Positions 1 through 7,672 of a stretch of DNA of 64,000 nucleotides are shown piece by piece. Position numbers and translations under genes: made by a program. The stretch's first letter is position 1, and every line of letters starts with the position of its first letter. Location: contig NZ_FONT01000002.1 in NCBI RefSeq assembly GCF_900113025.1, positions 335,460-399,459 on the forward strand, given 5' to 3'. The notes beneath the pieces were generated by a model. The model worked only from the letters and a program-made list of their open reading frames with translations, searched no databases and had not been told where the DNA came from. This DNA is from Alteribacillus iranensis (lineage in GTDB: Bacteria; Bacillota; Bacilli; Bacillales; Marinococcaceae).

Positions 1-276
1 GATCTGCATCAAACCGGTGGTTGCGATCGAAAGTGATACGGCTTTGAAGATTTCAATCAACTCATTGATACTCGCGTACTGCCACACCCGTTTATAAAGT
101 TTGAATAAGTGCGCATACAAATGATGTGAAATGACGAGTGTGAGTGAGCTCGCAAAGATGATCGGCATACCGATGTAGTTCGTATCGTAAATCAAATATC
201 CCCCAATAAACACTGCAGACATGACAATAAATGTATCAATTCCCATGAGCGCGAGCAGGCGCTTCCCGTATGTCAT
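1..276 (-). CDS. EpsC/CapD-like polysaccharide biosynthesis nucleoside-diphosphate-sugar dehydratase, N-terminal part
   Basis: Only the first 92 codons are present; the gene continues past the left edge. Translated from the ATG at 276 it begins MTYGKRLLALMGIDTFIVMS and has hydrophobic segments followed by HLYAHLFKLYKRVWQYAS and INELIEIFKAVS. This is the membrane-anchored N-terminus typical of CapD/PglF/EpsC-type UDP-GlcNAc 4,6-dehydratases, which make sugar precursors for exopolysaccharide. The Rossmann catalytic domain is not in the window. A strong ribosome site (AGGAGG, 285-290) precedes the ATG. A terminator and a structured leader lie just upstream, so expression is probably controlled by readthrough. 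Confidence 0.75.
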   Translation of the reverse strand, partial: MTYGKRLLALMGIDTFIVMSAVFIGGYLIYDTNYIGMPIIFASSLTLVISHHLYAHLFKLYKRVWQYASINELIEIFKAVSLSIATTGLMQI

Positions 277-295
277 GGTCTTGTTCCTCCTATTC

Positions 296-334
296 AAAAA
301 AACTTCAGTTCCTCTATTGATTACTCACTGAAGT
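296..334 (-). terminator. Intrinsic terminator in the leader of the epsC-like gene
   Basis: Read on the minus strand, ACTTCAG (334-328) pairs with CTGAAGT (308-302) and runs into seven T residues. It lies only about 10 bases before the ribosome site of the epsC-like gene, so transcripts from upstream would stop unless antiterminated. A second hairpin with CAGAACAA/TTGTTCTG arms lies at 463-487. Confidence 0.7.
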
Positions 335-542
335 AAAACCCATTACCTATTCCTATCCCCTTTATGTATCTTTCTATTTTGATGATTCTGAATGATTGTT
401 GCGTAAGTGAAAAGCCGCTCCTATGATTGTAAGATGGTGTTTTCTCCCGTAAACGTATCCTCTCTGGACAGAACAATTTGGCTTGTTCTGCCAAGACAGA
501 ATACGTTATATAATTATTATTCCTCTTAAATAATAAATAGGA

Positions 543-672
543 GGCATCTAACCTCTCCTCACACCGCGCTATTGACAACGGGCGTCTAAGGCATGCTTTC
601 TGGAAAGCAGCCCACAGCACGGCCGAGTGCTCGTAATGATACCGGTGTAACGAGCGTTACCTGGTGCCCCCT
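543..672 (-). ncRNA. Candidate EAR (epsC-type) antitermination RNA
   Basis: The ~130 bases between the regulator stop and the A/T-rich leader are G/C-rich and highly self-complementary on the minus strand: GTAACG-CT-CGTTAC (647-660), CGCTCGT against ACGAGC, and CTGCTTTCC against GAAAGCA. In Bacillales the EAR/epsC RNA lies just upstream of epsC and promotes readthrough of downstream terminators in the exopolysaccharide operon. Position, size and the terminator at 296-334 all fit. The assignment rests on context and visible structure, not on a covariance-model match. Confidence 0.5.
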
Positions 673-1191
673 CTAACAAGGAACGGTGTCTTGCTGTTCG
701 TTCATCCAAATGAGAAAACAAGGTGTATGCGGGTCTCTCGTTTCCTCTACGTTGTCTTCCAGGACAATCGGAATTCCCACAGCCTCTGCCATATCGAGGT
801 CTATGTGTCCGTCTCCACTCTTCTGTGTGATGACATATTCATATGTATCCCGTTCGTCCTCTTTTTCTCGTAGATAGATGGACTGAATGTGTTCTTTCTG
901 ATACTTGTACACTTGTTCAAACTCAAACCAGCCGATATAACGGCGTACGATGTATTGAACATCTGCATAGAAAGGGTGTTCCGGGTTGGCTTGATAGAAT
1001 TTGCGGTTTCCTTCTTCGCTACGGGTTAATAGCCCGCAGTCTGTCAGTCGATTTAATTCCACACGGACGGCATTCGTGGAATCCCCAAATTCCTTTGCCA
1101 GTTCCCGCAAGTACGCTTCCGTTCCTTCATAAACGAAAAACTTCACTAATAATCGCAGTCTTGTCTTGGATGTAATGAGATGTTGTAACAT
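673..1191 (-). CDS. Winged-helix transcriptional regulator (ArsR-like)
   Basis: 172 residues. The first ~75 form a winged helix: SKTRLRLLVKFF, then YLRELAKEFGDSTNAVRVEL as helix-turn-helix, then LTDCGLLTRSEEGNRKFYQA as wing. The C-terminal half has no recognised domain. Short regulators of this type occur upstream of capsule/exopolysaccharide genes in Firmicutes and Bacteroidetes. The ATG follows GGGGGAAC. It points toward the epsC-like gene with the structured leader in between, so it may be first in that operon or control it. Ligand unknown. Confidence 0.7.
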   Translation of the reverse strand: MLQHLITSKTRLRLLVKFFVYEGTEAYLRELAKEFGDSTNAVRVELNRLTDCGLLTRSEEGNRKFYQANPEHPFYADVQYIVRRYIGWFEFEQVYKYQKEHIQSIYLREKEDERDTYEYVITQKSGDGHIDLDMAEAVGIPIVLEDNVEETRDPHTPCFLIWMNEQQDTVPC

Positions 1192-1347
1192 GATGTTCCC
1201 CCTGATCCCATTCGACGAATGACTTCACTTATTGTAAAAAAATGTAAGTAAATGTTATGTTTACATCTTAATTTTCTTGGGTATAGAAGTCAATAAACAA
1301 TTTCGTCAAATGGAAATTTTTTTAATTAACAAAAACAACAGTGTGTT

Positions 1348-1381
1348 CAGACGCTTCAGGGCATGCGTCCCTGAGCGTCTG
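1348..1381 (-). terminator. Terminator after the CpsB-like gene
   Basis: CAGACGCTTCAGGG pairs with CCCTGAGCGTCTG with one bulged base, about 20 bases past the stop codon of the gene at 1400. The following minus-strand sequence is moderately T-rich. Confidence 0.6.
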
Positions 1382-1399
1382 TCCGATAGACCAATAGCT

Positions 1400-2164
1400 T
1401 TAAAAGAGCCCCATAATCCGTTTCTTTTTTATTCTCTCTGGCCGGTCGACGAGGACGCTTTTGTTTTCAAGGATGCGGGCGGCATTTAATTGAAACGTTT
1501 CCATATAATGTGCCCCGATCTCATCGGCAACCACATCATACCCTCGTTTCAAATCAAATGGCCGAGACCCTGCATTGTGCGCGTCCGATGACATGAAGTG
1601 AGTCAAATGGTGTGTGATTAATTGTTCGGTGAATCGGCGAACTCGTTTGCTGCTTCGGTTCAAGATCGAACGAGCCGTAATTTGTGTTAACGCGCCGTTC
1701 TTCACGAACTGATACAGCTTTTCCGGCTGCTCAACAAATGTTTTGTTCCGTTCTGGATGCACGATGATCGGTACATACCCTTCCATCTGGATATCGAAAA
1801 ACAATTGTTTCGCATACGCCGGTACTTCGACAGACGGAAACTCAATAAATACATAACGACTGTGATGGAGCGTAATGGCAGTACCATCGCGCAGCTCGTC
1901 CAACAAGTCACCATGAATTCGATTTTCCTGGCCAGCCAGCACCGTGAGGGGAACGCCTTTTGCTTTTAACTCTTGGTTGAAGCTGTGTACCAATGGCAAA
2001 ATCGCATCCCCCGGATTGGTAAAAGCGCCATTTCGATGATGCGGTGTCGCAACAACCGTCGATACCCCATTCGCTGCTGCAGATGCCGCGACATCTAGCG
2101 CTTCCTCCACTGACTGCGGTCCGTCATCGATCCCCGGCAAGATATGCGTATGAAGATCAATCAA
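1400..2164 (-). CDS. CpsB/YwqE-family tyrosine-protein phosphatase
   Basis: PHP-fold phosphatase that in Firmicutes dephosphorylates the bacterial tyrosine kinase controlling capsule/exopolysaccharide assembly. Visible metal-binding motifs: DLHTHILPGIDDG at the N-terminus, ATPHH near residue 40, GQENRI, IVHPER and MSSDAHN, in family order. The best start is the TTG at 2164, giving MIDLHTHILPG with GGGGGAGG seven bases upstream; the ATG at 2200 would add 12 atypical residues and has no ribosome site. That gives about 254 residues, normal for the family. It belongs with the epsC-like gene and the regulator at 673. Confidence 0.88.
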   Translation of the reverse strand: MIDLHTHILPGIDDGPQSVEEALDVAASAAANGVSTVVATPHHRNGAFTNPGDAILPLVHSFNQELKAKGVPLTVLAGQENRIHGDLLDELRDGTAITLHHSRYVFIEFPSVEVPAYAKQLFFDIQMEGYVPIIVHPERNKTFVEQPEKLYQFVKNGALTQITARSILNRSSKRVRRFTEQLITHHLTHFMSSDAHNAGSRPFDLKRGYDVVADEIGAHYMETFQLNAARILENKSVLVDRPERIKKKRIMGLF

Positions 2165-2396
2165 TCGCACCCCTCCCCCAGTGACTAACGACTCACCCAT
2201 GACATGACTACGTTGGGCCTATCATCATGATTGTTACTAGCATCCTACCACGAATTTCCAAATATGGGAATAATATTTGTCTAATTTGTGAATAAAAGTT
2301 TTGTCGATTGGTGCGGAATTGGAAATTCATGGTACAAATTACCTGTTTGCTAGTGTTATAATCCTACTACACCAAACGCAACACTAACGTTACAAA

Positions 2397-2873
2397 GCGA
2401 AAAGCGGAAGCATTTACGGAAGTTCGACTAAGAACGTCACGTCCTGTGACAACGTCGAACTGACCCACTTCCTGTGGGCCCGCGTCAGGTTCATCTGTCC
2501 TTGCCACAGGCCATCCCGATGGCCGGAGGTGAGGACGATGAAACCCCGAGCGGCTAGGCGCTGAAGCTGGACATTGAGAAAGGCGAAGGCATTTAAGGAA
2601 GTTCGACTAAGTACGTCACGTCCTGTGACAACGTCGAACTGACCCACTTCCTGTGGGCCCACGACAGGTTCTGGAGGGCCAGCAAAGAAAGCCGCTTTTT
2701 GCTTTCTTTGCTGAAGTGGACGATCGGCTAAGTACGTTCCATCCGTGGAACAACGCCGAACTGGCTTGCACAGGAGGTGCTGACTTCTGCGTTGCGAACA
2801 GGACGTTCGCGCACTTAGCAGAAGATCATTTGCTTATGGGCCTCCGAGTGGCTGGACGCCGTAGCTAGACATG
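2397..2873. repeat. Two tandem copies of the modular AGGA-hairpin repeat
   Basis: Copy 1 (about 2397-2575) and copy 2 (2576-2873) each open with an AAGCGGAAG-like end and close with CTAGGCGCTGAAGCTGGAC or a variant. Both carry the module AGTTCGAC...GTCGAACT enclosing GTCACgtcctGTGAC, then CCCACttcctGTGGG. Copy 2 adds GTTCC-atccgt-GGAAC (2736-2751), GCAC-aggag-GTGC (2768-2780) and GCGAAC-aggac-GTTCGC (2794-2810). The family recurs at 22.3, 51, 53.8 and 60.6 kb. The rest of 2165-3129 shows no gene; 2874-3105 is unstructured by eye. Confidence 0.8.
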
Positions 2874-3129
2874 GAAAAGCGAATACTTCTTGTAAAGTTC
2901 GGTTGATAAAATTACATTATGCGGGTCTTTTCTACGTAGACTGCCACTCGTTGGTGCGAGCCCCTGAATCGCTAGCTTACATACATTGTGCTACCCTACT
3001 TTTTAATAAAGAATGTTTTCGAAGAACAACAGGAACATTGAAGAGCCTTTCTTATAGTAGTCTATAACTTATTCGCAGTATTTTTTCTTGATAGCTCTTC
3101 TGAGGTTTGTGAATAGGAGGGAATGAAGT

Positions 3130-4701
3130 TTGCCGTTTCTTGATAAGGATGGGACGAAGATCTATTATGTGTCCGAGCGGGCGTTGAACCCTGACAGTCG
3201 TGAAACGATCGTCTTCATTCATACGAATATTTCTGACCACACGATCTATGATTCTATCGTTTCTCGTTTGAGAGTGAACTATCATACAGTGCTTTATGAT
3301 TTGCGTGGGTATGGGAAAAGTGACCGGGGGGATGCTGCTTTTTCTTTCGATACGTATGTCGATGATTTGCGTTTTCTTATTGATTCGCTGGATCTCGGCC
3401 CGGTTTATTTGGTCAGTATGGGGTTTAGCTCGTTACTTGCGTTGAAGTACACGCAAATACATGAGGATATGGTCAAAAAGAATGTACTCATTTCGATGGT
3501 ATTTTTCCCGGAGGAATCAGTGTCTTCTGTGCGGAGACACCGGAGACAGCTTCTTCTCGGTGGACGGTCGACGCCGTTGGTGGACTACATCACCAAAATG
3601 TCTACCGTGTTAAAACCGGAACAGGAGGGCTACCGAAAGCTGCGACGCCTCATCTGGAATGTGGACTTTTCATTGTATGAAGAGATTATGGATTTTACAA
3701 TCAGTACGGATCCTACTCCCTTCATGCGAGCGATCCGTACCCCTTCGTTTGTCTTGTCGGGCGAAAAAGAAGCATTGTTTCCGACAAATTTGCTTGCGTT
3801 TAATGCTATTTATTTAAAACAGTTCCAGTATGCGGCTATACCGAATGCGTCCTCGTTTATTATGCTCGATCAGCCAGACTTAACAGCTTCTATGATTGAA
3901 GAGTTTTTTCGCTCCGCTCCGGAAGAGATACATAAACAGGATGAGTTTGTTCATTTCATGCATGAAAATATCCGTCGCTACTCGAGAGACATCTACCTGG
4001 AGGGGAAAAATCAGCAGAATGTGAATACGATCCACGTCGATCTGTTGCATGCCTTCCGGGTCAACGTGAACGGGAAAACGATCACGAAAGGGTGGAATCA
4101 ACGGTATGCGAAGCAGATTTTAGTATACTTGTTGTTTCACCAAACGGCCACCCGGGATAATATGTGTGAAAAACTGTGGCCGGAAGTACCGCTCATGACC
4201 GCGAAACGAAACTTACGGGTGTATCTGTCTCACTTGAAACGCGTGCTCCATTCTTTTCCGACGAAAGAACCCGTGCTTGTGATTGACCGGGAACACATTT
4301 TTCTGAATGGCCGTGTGACAAGTGACGCTCTTTCTTTCGTTAAGGGAACGGAGTCGGCCATGGCGGAAGCAAATGACCATCGTAAGTATGAAAAAATCAC
4401 CCATTTGCTGAGCCAGCTTTCCTCTCGGGACTACTTGACCGAAGTGTACGATGACTGGTTTCTCGACATGCGCAAGCAGCAAGAATACCGCCTCGTCCAG
4501 CTCGTTACGTGGCTCGGGGAATGGCTTTGGAAGCAAGACCGCGGGACGGACGCGATCAACCGGCTCAGCCAAGTCGTCGCTTTGTTTGAAGACAATGAAC
4601 CGATTTTTGACACGCTTATCTGGTTGTGTCAGAAACGGGGCGACCATAAGCAAGCCGCGTACTGGGAACAGGAGAAAGAAAAAGCATATGGGTTTTGGTG
4701 A
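3130..4701 (+). CDS. Transcriptional regulator: degenerate alpha/beta-hydrolase domain fused to SARP/BTAD domain
   Basis: 523 residues. Residues ~1-260 are an alpha/beta-hydrolase fold (ETIVFIHT, LYDLRGYGKSD, LDLGPVYLVSMGFSS, SGEKEALFP). The usual triad looks lost: the nucleophile position in the elbow reads SMGFS (Gly for Ser), the acid loop has Glu, and the usual GH near the end reads SS (NASSFIMLDQP). Residues ~300-390 form an OmpR-type winged helix (RYAKQILVYLLFHQTATRDN, LWPE, AKRNLRVYLSHLKRVL), followed by a helical BTAD-like region to the end, as in SARP activators. The inference is that a non-catalytic hydrolase fold senses a ligand. Start is TTG at 3130 with GGAGGG eight bases before. 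It is a single gene; its target is unknown. Confidence 0.8.
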   Translation: MPFLDKDGTKIYYVSERALNPDSRETIVFIHTNISDHTIYDSIVSRLRVNYHTVLYDLRGYGKSDRGDAAFSFDTYVDDLRFLIDSLDLGPVYLVSMGFSSLLALKYTQIHEDMVKKNVLISMVFFPEESVSSVRRHRRQLLLGGRSTPLVDYITKMSTVLKPEQEGYRKLRRLIWNVDFSLYEEIMDFTISTDPTPFMRAIRTPSFVLSGEKEALFPTNLLAFNAIYLKQFQYAAIPNASSFIMLDQPDLTASMIEEFFRSAPEEIHKQDEFVHFMHENIRRYSRDIYLEGKNQQNVNTIHVDLLHAFRVNVNGKTITKGWNQRYAKQILVYLLFHQTATRDNMCEKLWPEVPLMTAKRNLRVYLSHLKRVLHSFPTKEPVLVIDREHIFLNGRVTSDALSFVKGTESAMAEANDHRKYEKITHLLSQLSSRDYLTEVYDDWFLDMRKQQEYRLVQLVTWLGEWLWKQDRGTDAINRLSQVVALFEDNEPIFDTLIWLCQKRGDHKQAAYWEQEKEKAYGFW

Positions 4702-4763
4702 GCAGGTTGGAGTTGCCGCAGGGCCGGTACTAGCGAGACCGAACACTACATGATACACATGCT

Positions 4764-4796
4764 ACCCCCGTCCTCTCGCAGGATCGGGGGTTTTCG
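4764..4796. terminator. Terminator between convergent genes
   Basis: CCCCGTCCT and AGGATCGGGG form a G/C-rich stem with one bulge, followed on the plus strand by TTTT. It ends the regulator at 3130 and may also stop the minus-strand operon that ends at 4804. Confidence 0.75.
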
Positions 4797-4803
4797 TATA
4801 ATG

Positions 4804-5334
4804 CTATCCTTCCATATTCAGCTTATCTTTTTGGTAATCTTCTTTCCATAATTCGATATATTCGTTGGCATTCTCGACTGTTTCTTTTTTCTCTTCCTCT
4901 GTTAGCTCTCGCACTACCTTGGCCGGAACCCCGACCGCGAGAGACCCTTTCGGAATTCGTTTTCCGGGCGGCACCAACGCTCCGGCAGCGACTTGGGCCC
5001 CTGTCTCCACGACGGCTCCGTCCAGAACCGTCGCCCCCATTCCGACCAGAGCATAATCTTCTATGGTACAGGCGTGAAGAATGACACCATGACCAATCGT
5101 TACTTTCTTTCCAATGATGACCGGATCTTCATTGGTGACATGGCATATGGAGCCGTCTTGTACGTTGCTCCCTTCTCCTACTTCGATATAATTGCCATCA
5201 TCTCCACGAAGAACTGCCGTCGGCCAAATGCTTACATCTTTCGCCAGTCTGACATCTCCCATGACTTGGGCACTTTCATCCACATATGTTTCCGAATGAA
5301 TCGATGGTATTCTCCCTTTCAAATGTCTGATCAT
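4804..5334 (-). CDS. Gamma-carbonic-anhydrase family protein (YrdA/PaaY type)
   Basis: 176 residues of left-handed beta-helix hexapeptide repeats (DVSIWPTAVLRGDDGNYIEV, GSNVQDGSICHV, GKKVTIGHGVILHACTI). The histidines in ICHV, TIGHGV and LHACTI are the zinc/iron ligands conserved in the family. The C-terminus is an acidic helix. PaaY-like members act as thioesterases beside CoA-dependent catabolic genes, which suits this last position in a CoA operon; carbonic anhydrase activity is equally possible. Start chosen at 5334 (ATG after GGAGGG); the upstream ATG at 5403 would overlap the crotonase gene. Confidence 0.85.
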   Translation of the reverse strand: MIRHLKGRIPSIHSETYVDESAQVMGDVRLAKDVSIWPTAVLRGDDGNYIEVGEGSNVQDGSICHVTNEDPVIIGKKVTIGHGVILHACTIEDYALVGMGATVLDGAVVETGAQVAAGALVPPGKRIPKGSLAVGVPAKVVRELTEEEKKETVENANEYIELWKEDYQKDKLNMEG

Positions 5335-5350
5335 GACTTTCCCTCCTATC

Positions 5351-6115
5351 CTACTCCCCTGTAAACACAGGCTTCTCTTTATTAAAAAAGGCTTCAATGG
5401 CATGCTTATGGTCTCTTGTTGACTGACACTTGATGAAGCGCCCTATTTCATCTTCCATCGCACCGTCCCAGTCCTCATCAAAAGCACGATGGATCGATTC
5501 TTTCACGTTTGCCACGGCGACCGGCGCGCGGGAAGCGATTTTTTCTGCCAGCTGTTTCGCTTCCTCTAATAGATTATCTTGAGGAACGACTTTATAAGCT
5601 AATCCTGCCTTGTCCGCTTCTTCCGCGGTGAGGGTGTTTCCTGATAAGAGGATTTCCTTCGCTTTTGCCATTCCTACTAAACGAACAAGCCGTGTCGGTC
5701 CGACAACCAGTCCTACTTTTACGCCTGCCGCACATAGCTTGGCGTTATCGGAGAGCAAACGGATATCCGCTGCCAGTGCGAGTTCTAATCCTCCTCCAAA
5801 CGCGTAGCCATTCACGGCTGCGATCACAGGCTGAGGCATTTCATTCAAAATATCATAGTTCCGGTTATCCTCTTTGATGAACTGGTACACCGTTTCGTCA
5901 TCCAGTTCCCCTTCTTCATTTAAATCGGCACCCGCACAAAAAGCGCGGTCCCCGCTCCCTGTAATAATTATGGCACGGACCTCTTTGTTTGTTTTCAAGC
6001 CTTCCATAAAAGGCACAAACTCTTCCCGAAACTCCTTCGTTAATATGTTCATGGGAGGGTTATTTATTTCTATGACACAAACGTAATTTTCTATTTTATA
6101 TGATACGTGGTTCAT
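5351..6115 (-). CDS. Crotonase / enoyl-CoA hydratase-isomerase family protein
   Basis: 254 residues, the usual single-domain length. The oxyanion-hole motifs are present (AFCAGADL at 58-64, GYAFGGGLELALAAD around 103-117), including the first catalytic glutamate (Glu111). The second glutamate of true hydratases is not there: the equivalent position reads Gly131 in CAAGVKVGL. It may therefore be an isomerase, hydrolase or another crotonase-type enzyme. Its place after the transporter and a CoA-transferase suggests it acts on the CoA thioester of the imported acid. Confidence 0.85.
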   Translation of the reverse strand: MNHVSYKIENYVCVIEINNPPMNILTKEFREEFVPFMEGLKTNKEVRAIIITGSGDRAFCAGADLNEEGELDDETVYQFIKEDNRNYDILNEMPQPVIAAVNGYAFGGGLELALAADIRLLSDNAKLCAAGVKVGLVVGPTRLVRLVGMAKAKEILLSGNTLTAEEADKAGLAYKVVPQDNLLEEAKQLAEKIASRAPVAVANVKESIHRAFDEDWDGAMEDEIGRFIKCQSTRDHKHAIEAFFNKEKPVFTGE

Positions 6116-6135
6116 TGGTGATCACTCCTTCAAAT

Positions 6136-6579
6136 TTAAGTAGGAAGAGGGAGAAAGAGCAGCCGTTCAAAAATGAGATGAATGAATAATAGAGTTGCTC
6201 CTGCCACAATGAAAGCTGTGTACCATTTAATTTCACGGTAAAAGAGGAGCATGGCAACTACATATATGAACGTGGCTGGAAAGAAACCAATCATAGGGTA
6301 TACAGCTAGATATATCAGGGTCACTACTATAAAAAACAGCCCCCGCAGTAACATAGCTTTCGTGATGGGAGTCTCGTTTTTTTCTCCTCTCTGCTTTTGT
6401 CTATATGCTTGGACTATACATAAAATGGATAATAGTAACAGACCAAAACCTAGCAAAAGAGGAAAGGTTCTAGAAGAATTTAACCAATGCTGTCCTGCAG
6501 GAAGTTGGAAAGCTTGCATAAGATACAGCAAGCTTATCACTCCCATAAACACTCCTAATCCCAAGTCTTTTTTGCTCAC
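6136..6579 (-). CDS. tctB: Tripartite tricarboxylate transporter small membrane subunit TctB
   Basis: 147 residues with four hydrophobic segments and the TctB layout (GVFMGVISLLYLMQA, then a basic loop, then two closing helices LYLAVYPMIGFFPATFIYVV and AFIVAGATLLFIHLIF). It starts at a GTG (6579) after AAGGAAGTG. It is the small partner of TctA and lies 15 bases after tctC; the order tctA-tctC-tctB differs from the more common C-B-A order. Confidence 0.85.
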   Translation of the reverse strand: MSKKDLGLGVFMGVISLLYLMQAFQLPAGQHWLNSSRTFPLLLGFGLLLLSILCIVQAYRQKQRGEKNETPITKAMLLRGLFFIVVTLIYLAVYPMIGFFPATFIYVVAMLLFYREIKWYTAFIVAGATLLFIHLIFERLLFLPLPT

Positions 6580-6594
6580 GACGTTTCACTTCCT

Positions 6595-7650
6595 TTATTC
6601 AGGCCTTTGAATACCAACCTCTTCTGGTGAACGCTTGCCCGTTCCAATGTCCCATAATAGCCAACTCGTTATTTCCGTTGTTTCTTTTGTATACTCTTGC
6701 GGATCATCCACATCTATCATAACGATGGCACCTTCTTCAGCAAACTTCTTAAATTCTTCTGATTGAAGCGCTTTATTGTAAACTTCACGCAGTTTTTCTA
6801 CAATTGGCTCAGGAGTTCCAGCTTTTACTGCAGGCCCCCACCATGTTCCTTCAGGCGCGTAAGCCTCAAGTTCTTCAACGAAATCAGTAACTGGAGGGAT
6901 TGTTCCATAATCAGGAACTTCAAATCCTTCTTTGTCCATAACAGCTAATGATTCGGCTTCTCCTGACTGTAACAAATCAACTACTTCATTTACGCCACTT
7001 ATTGAAAAATCAACTTCCCCTCTTAACGTGGCCATTGCCGCATTTGAACCTGATTCATAAGTGATGATTTCAGATTCCCCTTCAACTACGCTATTCACAA
7101 TTTCTGCAGTTAAGTGCCATGGGTCTCCTACCCCTGCTACACCAATAGTGGCATCTCCCTCTTGAAGTAAAGATACGATATCATCAAAGGTTTCTAATTC
7201 TGAATCAGGAGAGACAACAAAATTTGCAATACCCATCGTTCCTACTCCAACTTGTTCAAAATCCTTGTACGTTAAATCTGTCATTCCCATCGTTGGAAAA
7301 ACACGTAATAGATCAGTCTGGAATAAAATAGTTTGCCCATCTGCTGGTTGTTCTGCTACATGTTCTAGGGCAAGTGCACTGGAGGCTCCTGGCATATTTC
7401 GGACCGCTACATTTACACCCAGCTCTTCTTGGAATATAGGCTGGAGCATGCGCGCCATTGTATCTGTTCCGCCTCCTTCTCCAAATCCTACGATGATTTC
7501 AATCGGTCCATCTGGATAGCCTTCCGCGGCATTTTCACTATTTTCACCACTATCACTTGTCGATGCTTCCCCTTCTTCATTCGCACCTCCACAAGCCACG
7601 CTGACAAAAACCAAGAGTATAAATAATAACAAACTTATGAACTTTTTCAT
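6595..7650 (-). CDS. tctC: Tripartite tricarboxylate transporter substrate-binding lipoprotein (TctC/Bug family)
   Basis: 351 residues. Lipoprotein signal peptide MKKFISLLLFILLVFVSVAC with the cysteine at about residue 20, then an acidic linker. The Bug fold starts with YPDGPIEIIVGFGEGGGTDT and continues with VRNMPGASSALALEH; the two loops usually contact a carboxylate. It is strongly acidic, as in salt-adapted bacteria. Bug proteins bind di/tricarboxylates, nicotinate, amino acids or aromatic acids; the sequence alone does not fix the ligand. Confidence 0.9.
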   Translation of the reverse strand: MKKFISLLLFILLVFVSVACGGANEEGEASTSDSGENSENAAEGYPDGPIEIIVGFGEGGGTDTMARMLQPIFQEELGVNVAVRNMPGASSALALEHVAEQPADGQTILFQTDLLRVFPTMGMTDLTYKDFEQVGVGTMGIANFVVSPDSELETFDDIVSLLQEGDATIGVAGVGDPWHLTAEIVNSVVEGESEIITYESGSNAAMATLRGEVDFSISGVNEVVDLLQSGEAESLAVMDKEGFEVPDYGTIPPVTDFVEELEAYAPEGTWWGPAVKAGTPEPIVEKLREVYNKALQSEEFKKFAEEGAIVMIDVDDPQEYTKETTEITSWLLWDIGTGKRSPEEVGIQRPE

Positions 7651-7672
7651 TTTTTTTCACCCTTTCTTCTTG

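Noticed and set aside
321-620. 99-codon minus-strand frame in the eps leader
   Set aside because: It crosses the structured RNA and leader terminator, has no ribosome site and no recognisable protein features.
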